Notes: a model not told the origin generated them from the sequence alone. DNA of 64,000 nt from Myxocyprinus asiaticus (GCF_019703515.2 NC_059373.1:16296281-16360280); one strand, 5' to 3'. Shown: positions 21,736-34,898, numbered from the stretch's first letter. Program-made: numbers and translations.

Positions 21736-23092
21736 TGATAGTGGAAAAGTAGCTGTTGAGTCTGGGATTGCATGAAGAGACAGAATCAATTGAGATTCTA
21801 AATAGATAGAAAAACTGTGGCAATTTCTCCAAGAAGCTTGGAACATCCTATCTGCCGACAACCAAGAAAAACTGAATTGAAAGTCCTATATGCCGACAAC
21901 CAAGAAAAACATCCATGTGTAGGAGAATTGGTGCTGTTTTGAAGGTAAAGTTTGTCACACCAAATATTGATTTAGCTTTTTTTATGTTTACTGGACTTAG
22001 TGTGACGTTAATTGATAATTAAAAACTATTTATGGCATTATTTTTGAAAGCATCCTCATAACATCGAATCATTTTCACAAGTGCCTAACACTTTAGCACA
22101 GCACTTATATAAAGTATTTAAATAAACTATCAAAATTTCCATGATTTTAATGATTTCCATTACCTTTTCAGGCCTGGAAAATACCATGCCAAGAGAACCC
22201 TGTGATTGCCAAAATAAATAAATAAAAAAACAGTAAAAATGTTGGGCCTCGGTAGTTAGCAACTTACACTGTCACTTTGAAGAAGCCATACAATGTCACA
22301 TCAGAGGTTTGGTAAAAATATTCCATCTCCAGTGTTTCATGTGAACCATTTTGCAGTTGGTTACATTGTAGAGATGGAAGTCTGATAAATAACCTCATTA
22401 CAGGAGTTCAAAGAAATTGTCATGGATTCCATTGACTGTATGTGCTAGAAAGCCAGCTTCAGGCCTTCGTCTAGAGTATCTCATCAATTGTAAGCTGATT
22501 GGAGTCACATACGGTGAAAAGATATGTTTCAGGGCTCCAAACACTTTAGCAATGAGAACTCTTTTTTTCTTACATTACCGAGGACAGACATTGGTGAAAT
22601 GTGATCACATACGTTAATGAAAACCATAATCACTTGCTAGTATGAGCCGAATGGTAAGGCGTGTTGACGATGTGCTTATATTCACCAGAAAATTTTTCTT
22701 TCATTTCATGTAAGGTGATAAGGTTATGTTTGAATATTTTATCCTTGACGTTTTCATGGTGCAAGAAAATTTGTTGCTTTGTTGACACCTCACATATGAA
22801 CATGCCCTGTTTTCTACCAATGACAGACAAGGTGAGCGCTCAGAGAACCTGTTTGAAAACAGTCATTATATTTACATTTCCCTGTGGTGATGTTAGTGAC
22901 GCAGAAATTAAACACCTTTAACCCATGGGGGTCACGGTGGTAGGTTTGTGATCTGTAACTTTAAGGACTGCATTAAAGTTGCTGTTTTTTTATCTATAAA
23001 AACCTGAAGCTTGAGCCTATAATTGAATATTGCTTTTATAACATGGCAGCAAAAGAAATATGATACAAGACAACAATTATTATGGACCCACT
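21736..23092. other. No gene seen
   Basis: AT-rich, apparently non-coding. A short local duplication of 'gccgacaaccaagaaaaac' occurs near 21857 and 21892. Confidence 0.5.
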
Positions 23093-23430
23093 TTATATTA
23101 GGTGTCTTTAACTACTATGTACTTATGCATTTGATACATTGTATTTATTATGTACACAAGTGTTTTTGTATTGTACTTACGTTTAAAGTACCTGCAGTTT
23201 AAATGACCACAGTTTAAATAACCTTACCCCTAACCCTAAACCCAAACCTACCCCAAACACTACCCATAACCGTAACCCCTGATCCTGACCTGTTCCTCAA
23301 CCTCAGTAACAGCAAATATAAATCTTGTGAGAATTTAGCAGAACAACATGTAGTTGCACAATAAATACATTCTATTGTGTGTATTTTAATGCACAAAGTA
23401 GTTAAAAACACCTAATATAAAGTGAGGCCA
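23093..23430. mobile_element. MITE with 'cactttatattaggtg' inverted ends
   Basis: The left end 'ggacccactttatattaggt' and the right end 'acctaatataaagtgaggcc' are inverted repeats extending inward through 'ctttaactact' / 'agtagttaaaa'. The interior holds 'accctaaacccaaacc', which looks telomere-like but is part of the repeat. Flanking 'ttatta' on both sides may be the target duplication. Confidence 0.75.
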
Positions 23431-24520
23431 TTATTAATAATTATCTCCAGTGGCATAACTCTTGGCTGTTACGGTTGCCAAGCAATGTAGCATTAATATA
23501 GAATGTAAGGTCTCAGGTGTCAGTTTATCTGCATTTGGCAACTTTGCAAAACAGCTCTTCCAAACAGAATTTAGAGTCTGAACTATTGGTTTATAAAAAA
23601 TATCTTCAACTGTCAGCATTCTGTTACTGTAGGTCATAAAAGGTAACATCATCATTAGCGTCTAATTACCTCCTTGTGCTTATTCACTAGAAGATTTCTG
23701 GCTGTAAACAAAAGCAGTTCTGTTAAAAGTGGACAGAAATACAACCTATAATCTATAATCCTATATCTGCAATTTGACCAATAAATAGTGGGGGAGGTAA
23801 GAGAGGTGACAGCATGGAAAACTCCATACTTGAGTGATCAGGGATGATTGGAGGCTGAAGTATTGACAGGAACATTTTCTCATCAGTTGCTTTGGATGGA
23901 AAAGACAACAGTGACAGCAGAAAGACACAAGCCTTTTACGGAATATCAGTTCTCCTGCTTTCACTGTCCTTCCATGGCAGAGACATGACAGGGAAGGATT
24001 TTTTAAGATGCAGTGGGTCATCTGCAGTTTGAAAAGGTGAATGGCTGATGAAAGACTTAATCTGGGAATCTTTAATGTGCACACTGTGTTTCTGATTTAT
24101 GTCTTGTCACCCAGCTGCTGGCTTCATATTTTTTCTCGCTGTGGAGCTCAAGGCAGAATCCATGTTTTCTCTGCACTGTAATTTTTTTTCATCTAGTTTA
24201 GACATCTAGTTGTATCAAGGTGCTTTTTGGAAATTGTCCAGTTTAAGTTGTGATTATATCAACTTGTATTTATGTTGAATCAACAAGTGTATTTGTCATC
24301 TCAACTATTTTTTTTATTTTTATTATTATTATTTTGTTGCTATTTGCAGGCTTTATTTGTGCTGCTGTTGTTGTTTTTGTCATCACTGTTGATTAATAGT
24401 TGTGTGGTGATTTTAAGAGCTCATCTTTTATTTAATGTTGTTTGTTGAGTATCACCATTACTGTGGTTTGTGTCAAATGTTGACATCAATGTGCCTCCTT
24501 ATAGATCATTTATCGATCAT
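23431..24520. other. No gene seen
   Basis: AT-rich intergenic DNA. A 107-codon minus-strand frame ending at 23761 has no recognisable domain and is not called. Confidence 0.5.
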
Positions 24521-25470
24521 TTATCATGATCTATAACTCTGCAAAAAATTGAATGGCATCTATGCTAATATTATTCCATTTGTTTCCCTGTCTCAACCTC
24601 GGGATTCATAATGGACTTCAGAGGATGTACTGATGCCATCTCCAACCATAAGTCATGGGATACTTCATATGCCACTACCTGAACCTTGGACTTAGGTTAG
24701 ACTGAAATGACCTGCTGGTTGACCTGTGATGCACCTCACAGATCTCTGCCTGCATCACCTTGGTCTAATGATGGACTACACAAAATGGAATACATAGACT
24801 ATCAATTAATTGCCAACAAAAGCCTTAATCAGCCAACTAACAAAGGACAATGCATCTATGTGAACTTCTGCAATCAATCCAGGATGAACTTCAAAGACAT
24901 TACCCATTACAGTTCATTCAAAATCTTCTTTTAAACACTGGCCCTTAACACTTACTTTGTCTACTAATTTTAAACCATGACTTGCACTGCACATAAATAA
25001 ATAATATTGGCATTATATGCATGCTGTTTAGCCAGAGGGAACTGGCCCCCACAGTGAGCTTGGTTTCTCCCAAGGTTATTTTTCTCCATTAACCAACATC
25101 ATATGGAGTTTTGTGTTCCTTGCCAGAGTCGCCTTCGGCTTGCTCACTGGGGTTCTAAATACAATTATTATTTAATTATTTAATATTTTATTTTTACACA
25201 ATTTACAATCATATTTAATTAAACTACACAATAATGACTCTAAGGTCAAGGTCAAATTTATTTATAAAGCACATTTAAAATCAACAAGAGCTGAACCAAA
25301 TGCTGTACAATTAGAAAAGCAAAGCCATAGAACTCAATAAACACTATAAATAAATAAATAAATAAATAAAAGAAAACAATAAAATCTAAGACTTTATAGA
25401 TATTACGGTTTCATTTTCTGTGAAAAGCGCTAAACAAATAAAAATGACTTGGCTCAGCTTGACTTATGCT
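24520..25470. repeat. Dispersed teleost repeat with 'ggtttctcccaaggtt' block and LINE-like tails
   Basis: The block around 25040-25150 ('ttggtttctcccaaggtt', 'ttgccagagtcgccttcggc', 'ttgctcactggggttc') is a very abundant teleost repeat segment. Downstream, 'atttatttataaagcacatt' (25257) and 'gtgaaaagcgctaaacaaat' (25420) look like LINE 3' tails. The apparent 75-codon frame from 24707 is repeat sequence. Confidence 0.5.
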
Positions 25471-26156
25471 TATTAAGTTCAGTTAAATAAACTGAAGTTT
25501 TTGCAACTACATTCACTCAGTTCAGATTACTTTTACTTTTTAATTTGTGAGATCTTATCCGATTAAGTCAGTTAAACTAAAAAAAAAAAAAAAAAAGCCC
25601 ATGCAAAAAAGGTACTAAATATAATGAGTTGAATCAACAACATTTTTTTTTACTGTGTGCTTGTCCTGTACACAGAATCCCTGCTTATTGTAATTGGTTA
25701 ATAGTTATATATCAATAGCTTCTTTGGCCAATATTCAATAGTTCTTTTTTTTAATAGTCAAAACTACAGACATGGCATCAACAGGCTTGACACATTTCCT
25801 TATGTCACTTACTGATAACTGCTCCTGTGTACATCCTGAGGCATAGACTCAAACAGATGTCTTCTTGTCCTCATTGACACAAAGAGCAAAGATGTCTCAG
25901 AGACATTGCTTCAGAGTCCTGGAGGATTGCTTTAATTTAAGAGAGTGGCTGAAACTGTTCTTTCTGTATGATGGCCAAGATCATCAATCATTTTCCTTTT
26001 GATTTCAAATGCATGTGAATCCAATTTAATGGAACTTCTCTCTACATAGCCCTATTAATGCACTGCATAATCTGCTGGTTACACAATACACTGTGAACCA
26101 ATAAGCAAATTATATTTTGCCAATTTGATTGCTATTTGGAAATACTGTATGTGGAC

Positions 26157-26460
26157 ACCAACAAAACTCCGACACAAACCGGAGCTGTACAGCAATTTAT
26201 TTCTTCTCACATAATTTCAGCGCAAATCAATGTTTATGTCCATTTATTTATTTGGCAAGTAGTCTTGTAATAGGCTGAATACTGAGGAGTCAGACGAACA
26301 TTTTCACAAAATAAACACCAACAGAACTCCGACGCAAACCGGAGGTTGATTCCAGCTGTTCAGCGATTTCTTTCTTCTCAAATTACATAATTTCAACGCA
26401 AATCAATATATTATGTCCATGTATTTATTTATTTGGTTAGTAGTCGTGTAATAAGCGGGA
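26157..26460. repeat. Direct duplication of a ~165-base unit
   Basis: 'caccaacaaaactccgacac' at 26158 recurs as 'caccaacagaactccgacgc' at 26317. Both copies continue through 'cgcaaatcaat', 'atgtccatttatttatttgg' and 'agtagtc.tgtaata'. Confidence 0.7.
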
Positions 26461-26555
26461 TAATGTACAGTAAGCTGGTTGTTATCACAAAATAAACCCC
26501 TTCAGGGTGAAACAAGACCCCTCCGCTAACAACTGGCTGACTGTACATTATCCCT
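26458..26555. repeat. Short hairpin MITE ('gggataatgtacagt' ends)
   Basis: The left end GGGATAATGTACAGT and the right end ACTGTACATTATCCC are exact inverted repeats about 95 bases apart, with an internal 'ccccttcagggtgaaac' hairpin-like centre. Confidence 0.75.
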
Positions 26556-26689
26556 TACTTAATGCACTATGAACTAACATGAACTAACATGAACAATTGC
26601 ATTTATATTAACTAACATTAACAAAGATTAATAAATCCTGTAAAACTACAGTTAATTGTTTGTTCATTATACCTAATGCATTAACACTT

Positions 26690-28568
26690 TAGAATACTAT
26701 TCCTTCCATTAATGGTTAACTACACAGAAACAAATGAGTAGCACAACATTAACAATTAGTGGTGCTTGCTTTAGCAAAGCATCACTATTATTATCTCACA
26801 TATACTCCTTCCGTATAAAATTTCGCACAGTTTGTCGTATACCCTTGAATGAGGTGTCAAATTGACCAGCTTATTGAGGGGAAGTGTGCTATGACTTTTA
26901 AGCGATCGAGGGTACGATGTACCCCAGAAGGGCAAAAAAACTGCCCTAAAATGTCCCATTGACATTTACAAGAAATTTGTTTGATCATATCTCTGGGTCA
27001 GAATAACCTAGAGAAACGGGGCTTGGCTTATCTGACTTGGGCTACCAAGCAGCCTTTAATGATCACCCTGGAAACTACTTAGCCACACCTTAGCAACCAT
27101 TTAGAGCACCCTAGCAACCAGCCCCATTGACTTTCATTCAAAATGGCTTAGAGGGATTTCTTCAGATCATAATGTCATAGAGACATGTCATATTAGAGTC
27201 AGCTTGTTTTACTTTGGTTAGCAAGCAGTCTTTGAGTATCCCCTTTAAAACTACTTAGCCACACCCTAGCAACCATTTAGAGCACCCTAGCAACCAACAC
27301 CAATTGACTTTCACACAAAATGACTTAAAAAAAACTGTATAATAAAACACATATCTCTGCACCAGAACATTGTAGAGATTTCAAGTTAGGCTCATTTGAC
27401 ACATTACCAAGCAGCCTGTAAGTATCACCCTGGAAACTACTTAGCCATGCCCTAGCAACCATTTAGAGCACCCTAGCGACCCAAACTTATAGAATTCCAT
27501 TCAAAATGGTCATGATCAGAATGTCATAGGCACATAAGAGCTGGCTATTTTCACTCAGGCTAGTAAGCAGCTTTTGTAATGTCACCCTGGCAACTACATA
27601 ACACCACATGGGGTCACAATAGCAACCGTACTGCAAAGCCCATATCTCTGCACCAGATCATCATAGAGCCATGGGAGTGAGTTATTTGGACTTTAAGTAT
27701 CACATTGGCAACTGCCTAGCCATGTTCTAGCAACCATCCATTGCACCCTAGCAACCATATAGCAACATGCTGCAGCCATTTCTCTACCTTAGAACATTGT
27801 ACACACATAAGGGTTTGTTCTTTTGACTTGGGCTGTCAAGCAGCTTTTGTATTATCACCATGGTAACTGCCTAGCAACAAGATGGAACTCATGGCCCTGT
27901 TCTTTATTATTATTATTACATACATTTAATAAAGATAACACAGCCTAGGTCAGCACCTGGTGTAATCACTGGAGGGTCAAGGAGGAATACTGGACCAAAA
28001 GGACTCATCATCCAACATTACCACAGAACAGCGTTCTTCTCCTCACTTCAGCCCTGCCCATCTCATCAGCTCCAGCATCCAGTATCGCGAATGCTGATTG
28101 GATTCGAGGCTTGATGGACGATTTTACAATTTAGATTATTCTATTCAATTAGATTTATTAAGATATTAAAAAATACATAAAATTGCAAAAATATTGTCCT
28201 GAAGAAAACAAAGGCTCTATCATGCTTCTCTGAAGATGCATTTTCATTTTGACAATCAAAATACAGTTCTTCACATTTTAGACTGTATTTTGATGAGTAA
28301 ATGTGGTGATGAGTAATTAATTAGTAGTTATTTTAATTTATGCATAGTTAGTTATTAGTTCACAATGAGGCAAATAAAATTCAGTAATTATTCATTAGCT
28401 AACAGTAAGTAACCACCACCATCAGTTTGTAATTACTTACTGATTAGTTAATTGTGTTTCCATATTAGTTGATTGTAGTGACTAAAGTGTTAATGTAGTA
28501 CTCATTTGTCTTGCATTAATCCTGCATAGTTACCTATTAATGAAGGAACAGTATTCTAAAGTGTTACT
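26690..28568. mobile_element. Split MITE with 'acactttagaatact' ends
   Basis: The left piece (26690-26760: 'acactttagaatactattcc', 'gagtagcacaac') is the reverse complement of the right piece's end ('gtagtactcatt', 'ggaacagtattctaaagtgt', to 28568). The two ends are now 1.9 kb apart because other sequence, including the repeat at 26755-27905, lies between them. The outer left flank (26560-26680) holds related 'gaactaacatgaactaac' repeats. Confidence 0.55.
26755..27905. repeat. Dispersed element with internal ~180-base tandem units ('cctagcaacca')
   Basis: The left end 'agtggtgcttgctttagcaaa' belongs to a common cyprinid repeat. Inside, units containing 'catatctctgcaccagaaca', 'taccaagcagcct', 'caccctggaaactacttagc' and 'cctagcaaccatttagagca' recur about five to six times (starting near 26990, 27170, 27345, 27510, 27640 and 27780), increasingly diverged and shortened rightward. 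No coding capacity. Confidence 0.75.
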
Positions 28569-28569
28569 G

Positions 28570-30540
28570 ATTAATGCCCCATGCTTCAGTATCAAGATCA
28601 GCTCTGTATAAAATGCTTTTGGAATTTAATTGCAATGCTATAAGTTTACTTTAATTACTGTAACAACTGTAGTTTTTTCAGAAAATGAGATTTGGAAGGT
28701 ACAAGGCCTTTTTTTTTTTTTTTTTTTTTTTTTTTGTGGAGTCAGTGAAGCTGCACATTTCTCACAAAAGTTCTCCTTGTTTTCACACATGTAAAATCAC
28801 CTCTGCTTGCCCTTGGGGTCATGTTTACAGAGCGAGTGGTTAAACTCGTGTCCACACTTCCTAAAGCGCCATTGCCAGAGGCCTGGGGTCATGGTGGACA
28901 TGAATAAATGCAATTTTAAGCTCCTGAAAATTAGTTTATAAAGTTGAATATTTTGTTGGCAAAAGACGCCATGTTTTACCCTGTGTCCTAACCAGGCACA
29001 ATGTAACAAGTTTCCAGCGACAAGCCATTTTTCTATCCACACTGAATGTGAAACTGCTGTATTATGAAACACAATCTCAAGCAGCAGATATTTGATGTTT
29101 AATGTTCAGATATGAGGAACAGGATGTTGGACCAATGAGATTTCACTGTGGGCTGGGCTACCTGTGTGACGCCATAGAAGTAAAACAATGCTGACAGAAA
29201 GTCCTGTAGCTTAATGCTTATCACAGCTGGTTAGGAAAAAGCATCGTACTTGGTTAGAACATGTGTCATATGTTTTAGCTTTTGTTTTTTCATTATGAAA
29301 CATGATGCAATTACTGTATTACTGAACCTGAAATTCTTTCTCACTCTTTTTGTCTGTTGTCCTCTTCAGTTAAGTCTGTCAGTTGCCTCAGGGCAGCGTG
29401 GTTATGTACTGTATATCCCAGCATGCCTCTGTCTTGACCGCCATGCCCACAATGATTTCGGTTTCTGAAATGTTAATGGACAGGTCTTGTATGAAGCATC
29501 CAAGAGGTGCCAAAACCAAGAACCAATCAGACAGCAGTCATGGTTCTGATTGGCAGCAGATCTGAGTTGCATCTTCATACAAGAGCGTGGGACAATTTCT
29601 AATCTGGTGAAGGGGAGTTGAAAGGAAAGTGGAACCCTGGGTAATTTAGCAGGCTGTGGCAGGCCTGTCCTCACATTTTGTTGTTCTCCATGGGATTAGC
29701 TATTTCAATAGTGAATAGTAGAGGTCTGCAACAGCAGAGGAGATCAAAGCCATGTCTTTGCATCAAGAACCATGCTAAATACACATTTTTTAGAGAGAGG
29801 CTGACAGACAGACAGAGACTTATATATGCTGACACACTTTACCATTTAAAGTAACTGCCGTCAAGTTACACATAAAAAAAAATAAATAAAAAAAAAATAA
29901 ATAACAGTTAGCTACACTACACATTACTAACCAAAAGGAGCTTAAAACTAGTATTTTTCAGCACCAAATTAGGGTGACAGTGAAAATAAATATACTATAT
30001 ATATTTAAATGATTTTTTTTTTTTAAAGAAACTAATAAAGAACTAATAAACATAAACAATGTGATGCTAAACAGCAGTATGTAACTAAATGCTTTAGTTT
30101 TAACTAAATATTTATATAGTTGCACAAAATGAAAAATAAAATGATGGCGGGTCACAGGGACTTTTGCAAACCTTGTTAGCATCATAACATCAGCCTGTAA
30201 AGCACATGTTAAACCCTGTACAAGATGAAAACAGTGTTCAAAAGTATCTGTTCATGTGTTTTCCCACAAACGATCACCTGACTCAGGGTCTGAAAACAAT
30301 TTGACAGGCTGAGCCTAAGAAACGAGAGTGTGGCTGTGCCCACACTTCTTTCATTTAATTGACTGAGACCTGAGATACAGAAAACTGGCAAAGGTTAGGA
30401 AGCTTGTTATCTTAAAAAGATCAAGCTTTTAACATGGGTGCAGGAAAAGCAAGAGAATAATTTTATGAATAAATGGTATACAGTTACATCAGGGAAGCTT
30501 TATTCTTTTTGTCAGAGGACTGCATCATTGGATGAACACA
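28570..30540. other. No gene seen; poly-T tract and non-coding DNA
   Basis: A T run of about 27 bases lies at 28709-28735. The 29380-29700 stretch is less AT-rich and single-copy-looking, with a 90-codon minus frame lacking any recognisable motif. A-rich runs occur at 29873-29902. Confidence 0.45.
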
Positions 30541-30730
30541 ATATGTTGCAGCTTGCTCGCAAGAGGCAGGAAGGGGGTTGAGGGGAGGGAGAGGGTGTGT
30601 TGTATTATTCCAATTAGCAGCTAATGGGAGGGGTACATTATGAGTTGTCATAATGGATTGTGTACTGGATTAGCATAAAACTCTTTCAGGATCTAAATCT
30701 TTAGAATGTGAGCTTGTTGCCATGTAGTAA
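30540..30730. promoter_or_regulatory. Candidate conserved noncoding block
   Basis: Non-repetitive sequence with motifs typical of developmental enhancers ('ccaattagcagctaatggg', 'ttgtcataatggattg'). No coding frame. The call is a judgement from texture only. Confidence 0.3.
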
Positions 30731-31059
30731 TGTAATAAATGGATGGATGCATCTTTGGGTAAGTATTTACCTTCAAACCCAGGTGTGTTACAGTAAGGTT
30801 TTAAAGGTAGCCCTGCTTCTCTAAAAAGCCATTAGAAATGCCTGAGGGAACCTATTGCAAATTAGCCTTTTGAGTTGGCCTAAAAATTGACGTCAACTAA
30901 AGTGCAACTTAAATGATGTGATCCATGATTTGTTGACACAGGACAAAAGCATTGTCTGATAGAACTAATTTAGTAGTCGGTCAGTTGGTGCAACCCCTAG
31001 TTGGTGCAACGCCCCCCAATATTGCTGTCTACATGCACTCAATTAAAAGTTTGCTGACT

Positions 31060-31440
31060 ACCTTTGATATTTTTTAAAATGTCACCATAATGCAAATGAG
31101 GAACTTCAGAGTTGTCAATTCAGCAAGTTCATGGAGAAAAAGTGAAATACAGATTCCCAACTTTGTGACTTTTATTGAATACTTTGTGCTCATTGCAAAT
31201 CTCTGTTATTGCATTAACAGTATGACTCATACTCATTAACATCCTGGCTGTGTGCATAATGGAATTTTATCCAAACATTTCCCTAGTGAGGCAGCATCCG
31301 GTGTCTCTAATATACTTTAAATAGTGCATGCTTAAGCATCGATAGGATTACCGATGCTGCACAGCAGAATTTTGAGATGGGCTGAAAGGTAATTACTACT
31401 ACTGTGATTTGATCCCTCCTAAGAAATTAAATGTAAACTC
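31060..31440. promoter_or_regulatory. Candidate conserved noncoding block with octamer motif
   Basis: Contains 'ccataatgcaaatgagg' (ATGCAAAT octamer near 31090), 'ctcattgcaaatctctg' and 'tagtgcatgcttaagcat'. Single-copy-looking and non-coding. Enhancer function is inference. Confidence 0.3.
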
Positions 31441-31606
31441 TCTATTGTAAGAAGAAAACTATGCTCCTCATTAACTAACAAAATGCATTATTGTGGTAGT
31501 CTTTCATGATAATAACTGTGGGATTAAGTATTGGGAAAACTGTATTTTTACAGTGTTGCTGTCCTGAAGTAAGAATACACCACAGCATTTGATTGTAATG
31601 TACTCT

Positions 31607-31835
31607 TGATGGGATGGTTCATCCAAAAATGTAAATTCTGTCATCATGTACTCACTCTCACGCTGTTCCTAACCTGAATTACCTTTTTTTTCTCTCCGTA
31701 AAACACAAAAGATGTTAGTCAGAATGACAGTCTCAGTCATCATTCACGTTCATTGCATTTTTGTCCATACAATGAAAGTGAATGGTGACTGAAGCTGTCA
31801 TTCTGCATAACATCTCCTTTTGTGTTCTTTATAAG
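31607..31835. mobile_element. MITE related to the 9386 copy
   Basis: Starts 'gatgggatggttcatccaaa', then 'tctgtcatcatgtactcact'. The mirror-image part 'aatgaaagtgaatggtgact' to 'gcataacatctccttttgtg' forms the second arm. Its terminal part is missing. Confidence 0.6.
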
Positions 31836-32099
31836 AAAGATTGTGATATTGGTCCATTGTCCTTTTTTAATCTTAAGCCTAGATCAGAGTAAACTTCCAA
31901 CACAATATATGCATAAGCTTTTATTCATGTGCTAATTACAAATAAAATGCATAAAATATGGTTAATTGTTTAACTCTTTATTGAAAGAGCAGCAATCTTT
32001 TTCTAATCAAAGCAAACTTTCTAAATGACCATATTGACGATTTTCACTAAATATCATGGATTTAATTCCAAAATGTTCACACTCAAGAATAAAACACAA

Positions 32100-32330
32100 C
32101 CAACAGTTCCCTAACACTGGCTGTTTAGTTGACACTCTTAATTGACATCCTGTGACACTTACTAAAGGAGACAATAGCCTTAACAGTAATTAGGAGTAAT
32201 TACTGTGCTTTTTGTGTCTGGAACATTCAGAGACAACCGTTACGCACTAATGGAAAGTCTAATTAGAGACTGCTACATTAGTTTCTGATATCTAATTAAT
32301 TGATTTAATTAAGCACAGCCACAGGAAAGA
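32100..32330. promoter_or_regulatory. Homeodomain-site-rich candidate enhancer with a perfect palindrome
   Basis: The block holds many TAAT/ATTA cores (for example 'gtctaattagagac', 'tctaattaattgatttaatt'). At 32184-32205 it has CAGTAATTA, four bases, TAATTACTG, an exact 9-base inverted repeat. This density suits homeodomain binding, but AT-rich DNA produces such motifs by chance too. Confidence 0.35.
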
Positions 32331-33110
32331 TGTACAGCATGATGCATTGACAAATTTGAGTTTCAGACTTGACTTTTGTCCTCAGGTATCTGCTAAGGTG
32401 ATTGTCACTAATATAATTGATTCCTCTTTGCAAACCCTTCACAGTTTCCATGTCTATAACACTCAAACGTTTGTTTCCAGGGTCCAAAATTTACACTAAA
32501 CACTGAAATGTTTCTTTGGTGAGTACAGAGCTGAGTTACTCAAATGTTAGAACTGCAACATACAGTATTATGGTTTAAATCGAATTTCAAGAACAATAGT
32601 TTGACCCTTGCTGATAAAAGTGACGGGAGTAAAATAACTAAAAAAATAAAAAAAAATAAAAAAAAGAAGTACATTTTGCACCCTTTTTGGAGATCCCTTT
32701 TTTAGATGAAATTTTCAAGGAATTGAACATTTCTGAATTAGATAATTAATCTCATCCTGATCTAGTTGAGATAATTAATCTCCTGATGATATTTTATTAA
32801 TGTGTTGCATAAATATTTCATGTGCTACATAGTTTTACCTCATTTCCCATTTCTTTGATGTATATGATGCTCACAACTGTTCGTGAATAATACAAATATT
32901 TTCATTTGCAAAACACACCACATCAAAAGGAAAGAGCAAATCAAATAAATAAATAATAAATAAAAAAACACAATACACTTCACCGAATTCATTTCCAAGC
33001 GCACCATAATGTAACTGTTTACATTATGAAACTACATTAGGCCTAATAATCACTGATTATAAATGGATGGGTCAATAATGAGTGCCCACAATGATAGAAA
33101 AACTATCATG
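32330..33110. other. No gene seen
   Basis: AT-rich DNA with an A-rich run at 32639-32667. No coding frame of interest. Confidence 0.5.
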
Positions 33111-33119
33111 TGTGTGCAT

Positions 33120-33290
33120 GTGTGTGTGTGAGGTTGCTTGTTTGAGCCCTGTAAGGCGTGAGCCATGAGCCAGCAACATTGTGCCCTTGAGCAAGGCACT
33201 TAACTCCAGACTGCTCCAGTGGGATTGTCCCTGCAATAAGTCTATTGCAAGTCGCTTTGGATGAAAGCATCTGCTAAATGGCTACTTAAC
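33120..33290 (+). mobile_element. HAmo-like SINE, degraded
   Basis: 'gcccttgagcaaggcactta', 'tgctccagtgggattgtccc' and 'gtcgctttggatgaaagcat' match the body and tail of the SINE seen intact at 37714. The tRNA-like head is badly decayed. Confidence 0.65.
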
Positions 33291-34890
33291 ATCCTCAATA
33301 AACTGTATTGAATATCTGCTGCAGTATGGAAATATTCTGGAGTAGCTCCACAATTAAGGAGTAACATTTGTCTCATGGTTTCAGTTTTGGCTGAGTGCGC
33401 ACAGCTTTGGCTAGAGTGCTTAATACTCAACAAAACATGAATAGAGAATCTTAATGGTGTAGTGTGTTGCAATGTTGGATTTTCTATTTTGTTGTCATGT
33501 ATTTTTTGTCCAGTTAAGATCTTAGCATCATTGGTTTAAACCAAAACATGACATCAGGGCAGTCATCAGGGTGTGGGCAAACAAGAACCGGCTTGTCTCA
33601 GGCGCTGTGATAAGGGGGGCTGGTATAGGTGATGGTATAGCCTACTCATTGGTCCTAGGGGAGAGTGGGCCCACTCACAATGGTTTTATCCCAGTTTCTT
33701 TTAATTTTAGTGACAGCATTGCATGGGATAAAGAAACATCATGAGAGAAGAGAGCTTGTAACAGCTAACAGCTTTTTTTTTTTTTTACTTAAAGCTGGGG
33801 CCCATTTGTTGTACATTGCTTAACACATAGGCTACATTAATACATGATATCTGACACGTACCAGATCTTATAATCATGATAATTCATCTCCAGCTAATTT
33901 GATTCTTCAAACACATGTGCAGATTTGATTAGAATATCTGGATTTAGTTGTCTGAAATTATTGTGCATTCCTGTGTTTACTGAAAATGGCACATGTATCG
34001 AAACCATGATCAGCAATGCTGTGATTGGTTGGCAACAAGTTGCTTAAACTTTTTGATGATGTCATACACTCATATAAAATATGTATCATTTACAATAAAC
34101 AATTTATCATTGTTAATTTACTTATATAGACTTTTTAATTTCATATACTCTAGTTTATATTAATTTACTTATTTACACTTACTGTATATTAATGTACTTA
34201 CAGTATATCTAAATTATGTACTAGTAATATATTTTATATATAAACTAAATGCCTATGTTTAAATTAATTTTTAAGTAATCAGTTTTAACAAATTCTTAAC
34301 ACCAAAAACAGGTAATTTTACAAGGCAATGAATAATTTGTGAACCTTAAGAGAAACAAAACATTGCCAAAGGGGCCTCAATAAAGAGAAAGCTTTAGAGC
34401 TGGCAAGTTCCAAATAAATGGCTAACTTTTACATTATTTCCAATTGCACTATGCCTTTACTTTTAAACATGTTTTACCTTTTTTATTTTAGAGATGGTAA
34501 TGTACTCAATAAATGGAAATAATTTAACTGTATAATTATGCGGTTTGCACATTGACTTAAAAGCTCTTTAAAAGCCTGTGTTTGTCTGTGGCTGGGAAAC
34601 AGCAAAAGTCATGAAAGATTTATTTTGATATAAGAGAAAGGTACACTTTTCTAATTGCTGACCAACAGAAGATGGGGGAAGCGATCAGAAAACATGTTTA
34701 AATATGGTAATTATTTTTGCAATTCTTTTTGCTGCCACTAGTGGTGCAGAAATTACACACTTCTCTTTACTAATTACTAATTTCAACTAAAGGTAATAAT
34801 TAAAATAATCTATTTTGTTAAAATGAACAGGAAATATGTTAACAGAAACACATTTGCATTGAAAACATAGCAGGCAAGCATTTCAGAGGG
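33290..34890. other. No gene seen
   Basis: AT-rich sequence without coding frames, RNA genes or recognisable repeats beyond short T runs (33773-33786). Confidence 0.5.
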
Positions 34891-34898
34891 ATTAAAAG

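Noticed and set aside
23221..23275. Telomere-like 'taaccctaaacccaaacc' run
   Set aside because: It lies symmetrically inside a MITE (23093-23430) and is degenerate, so it is repeat sequence and not an interstitial telomere.
24707..24934. 75-codon plus-strand frame
   Set aside because: Falls in a dispersed teleost repeat immediately upstream of the 'ggtttctcccaaggtt' block.
26990..27900. CRISPR-like array of repeats
   Set aside because: Units are ~180 bases, diverged and without spacer structure, in a vertebrate genome; it is a tandem repeat.
29402..29674. 90-codon minus-strand frame in a less AT-rich patch
   Set aside because: No motif, no transmembrane or signal features and no supporting splice sites; could be chance.
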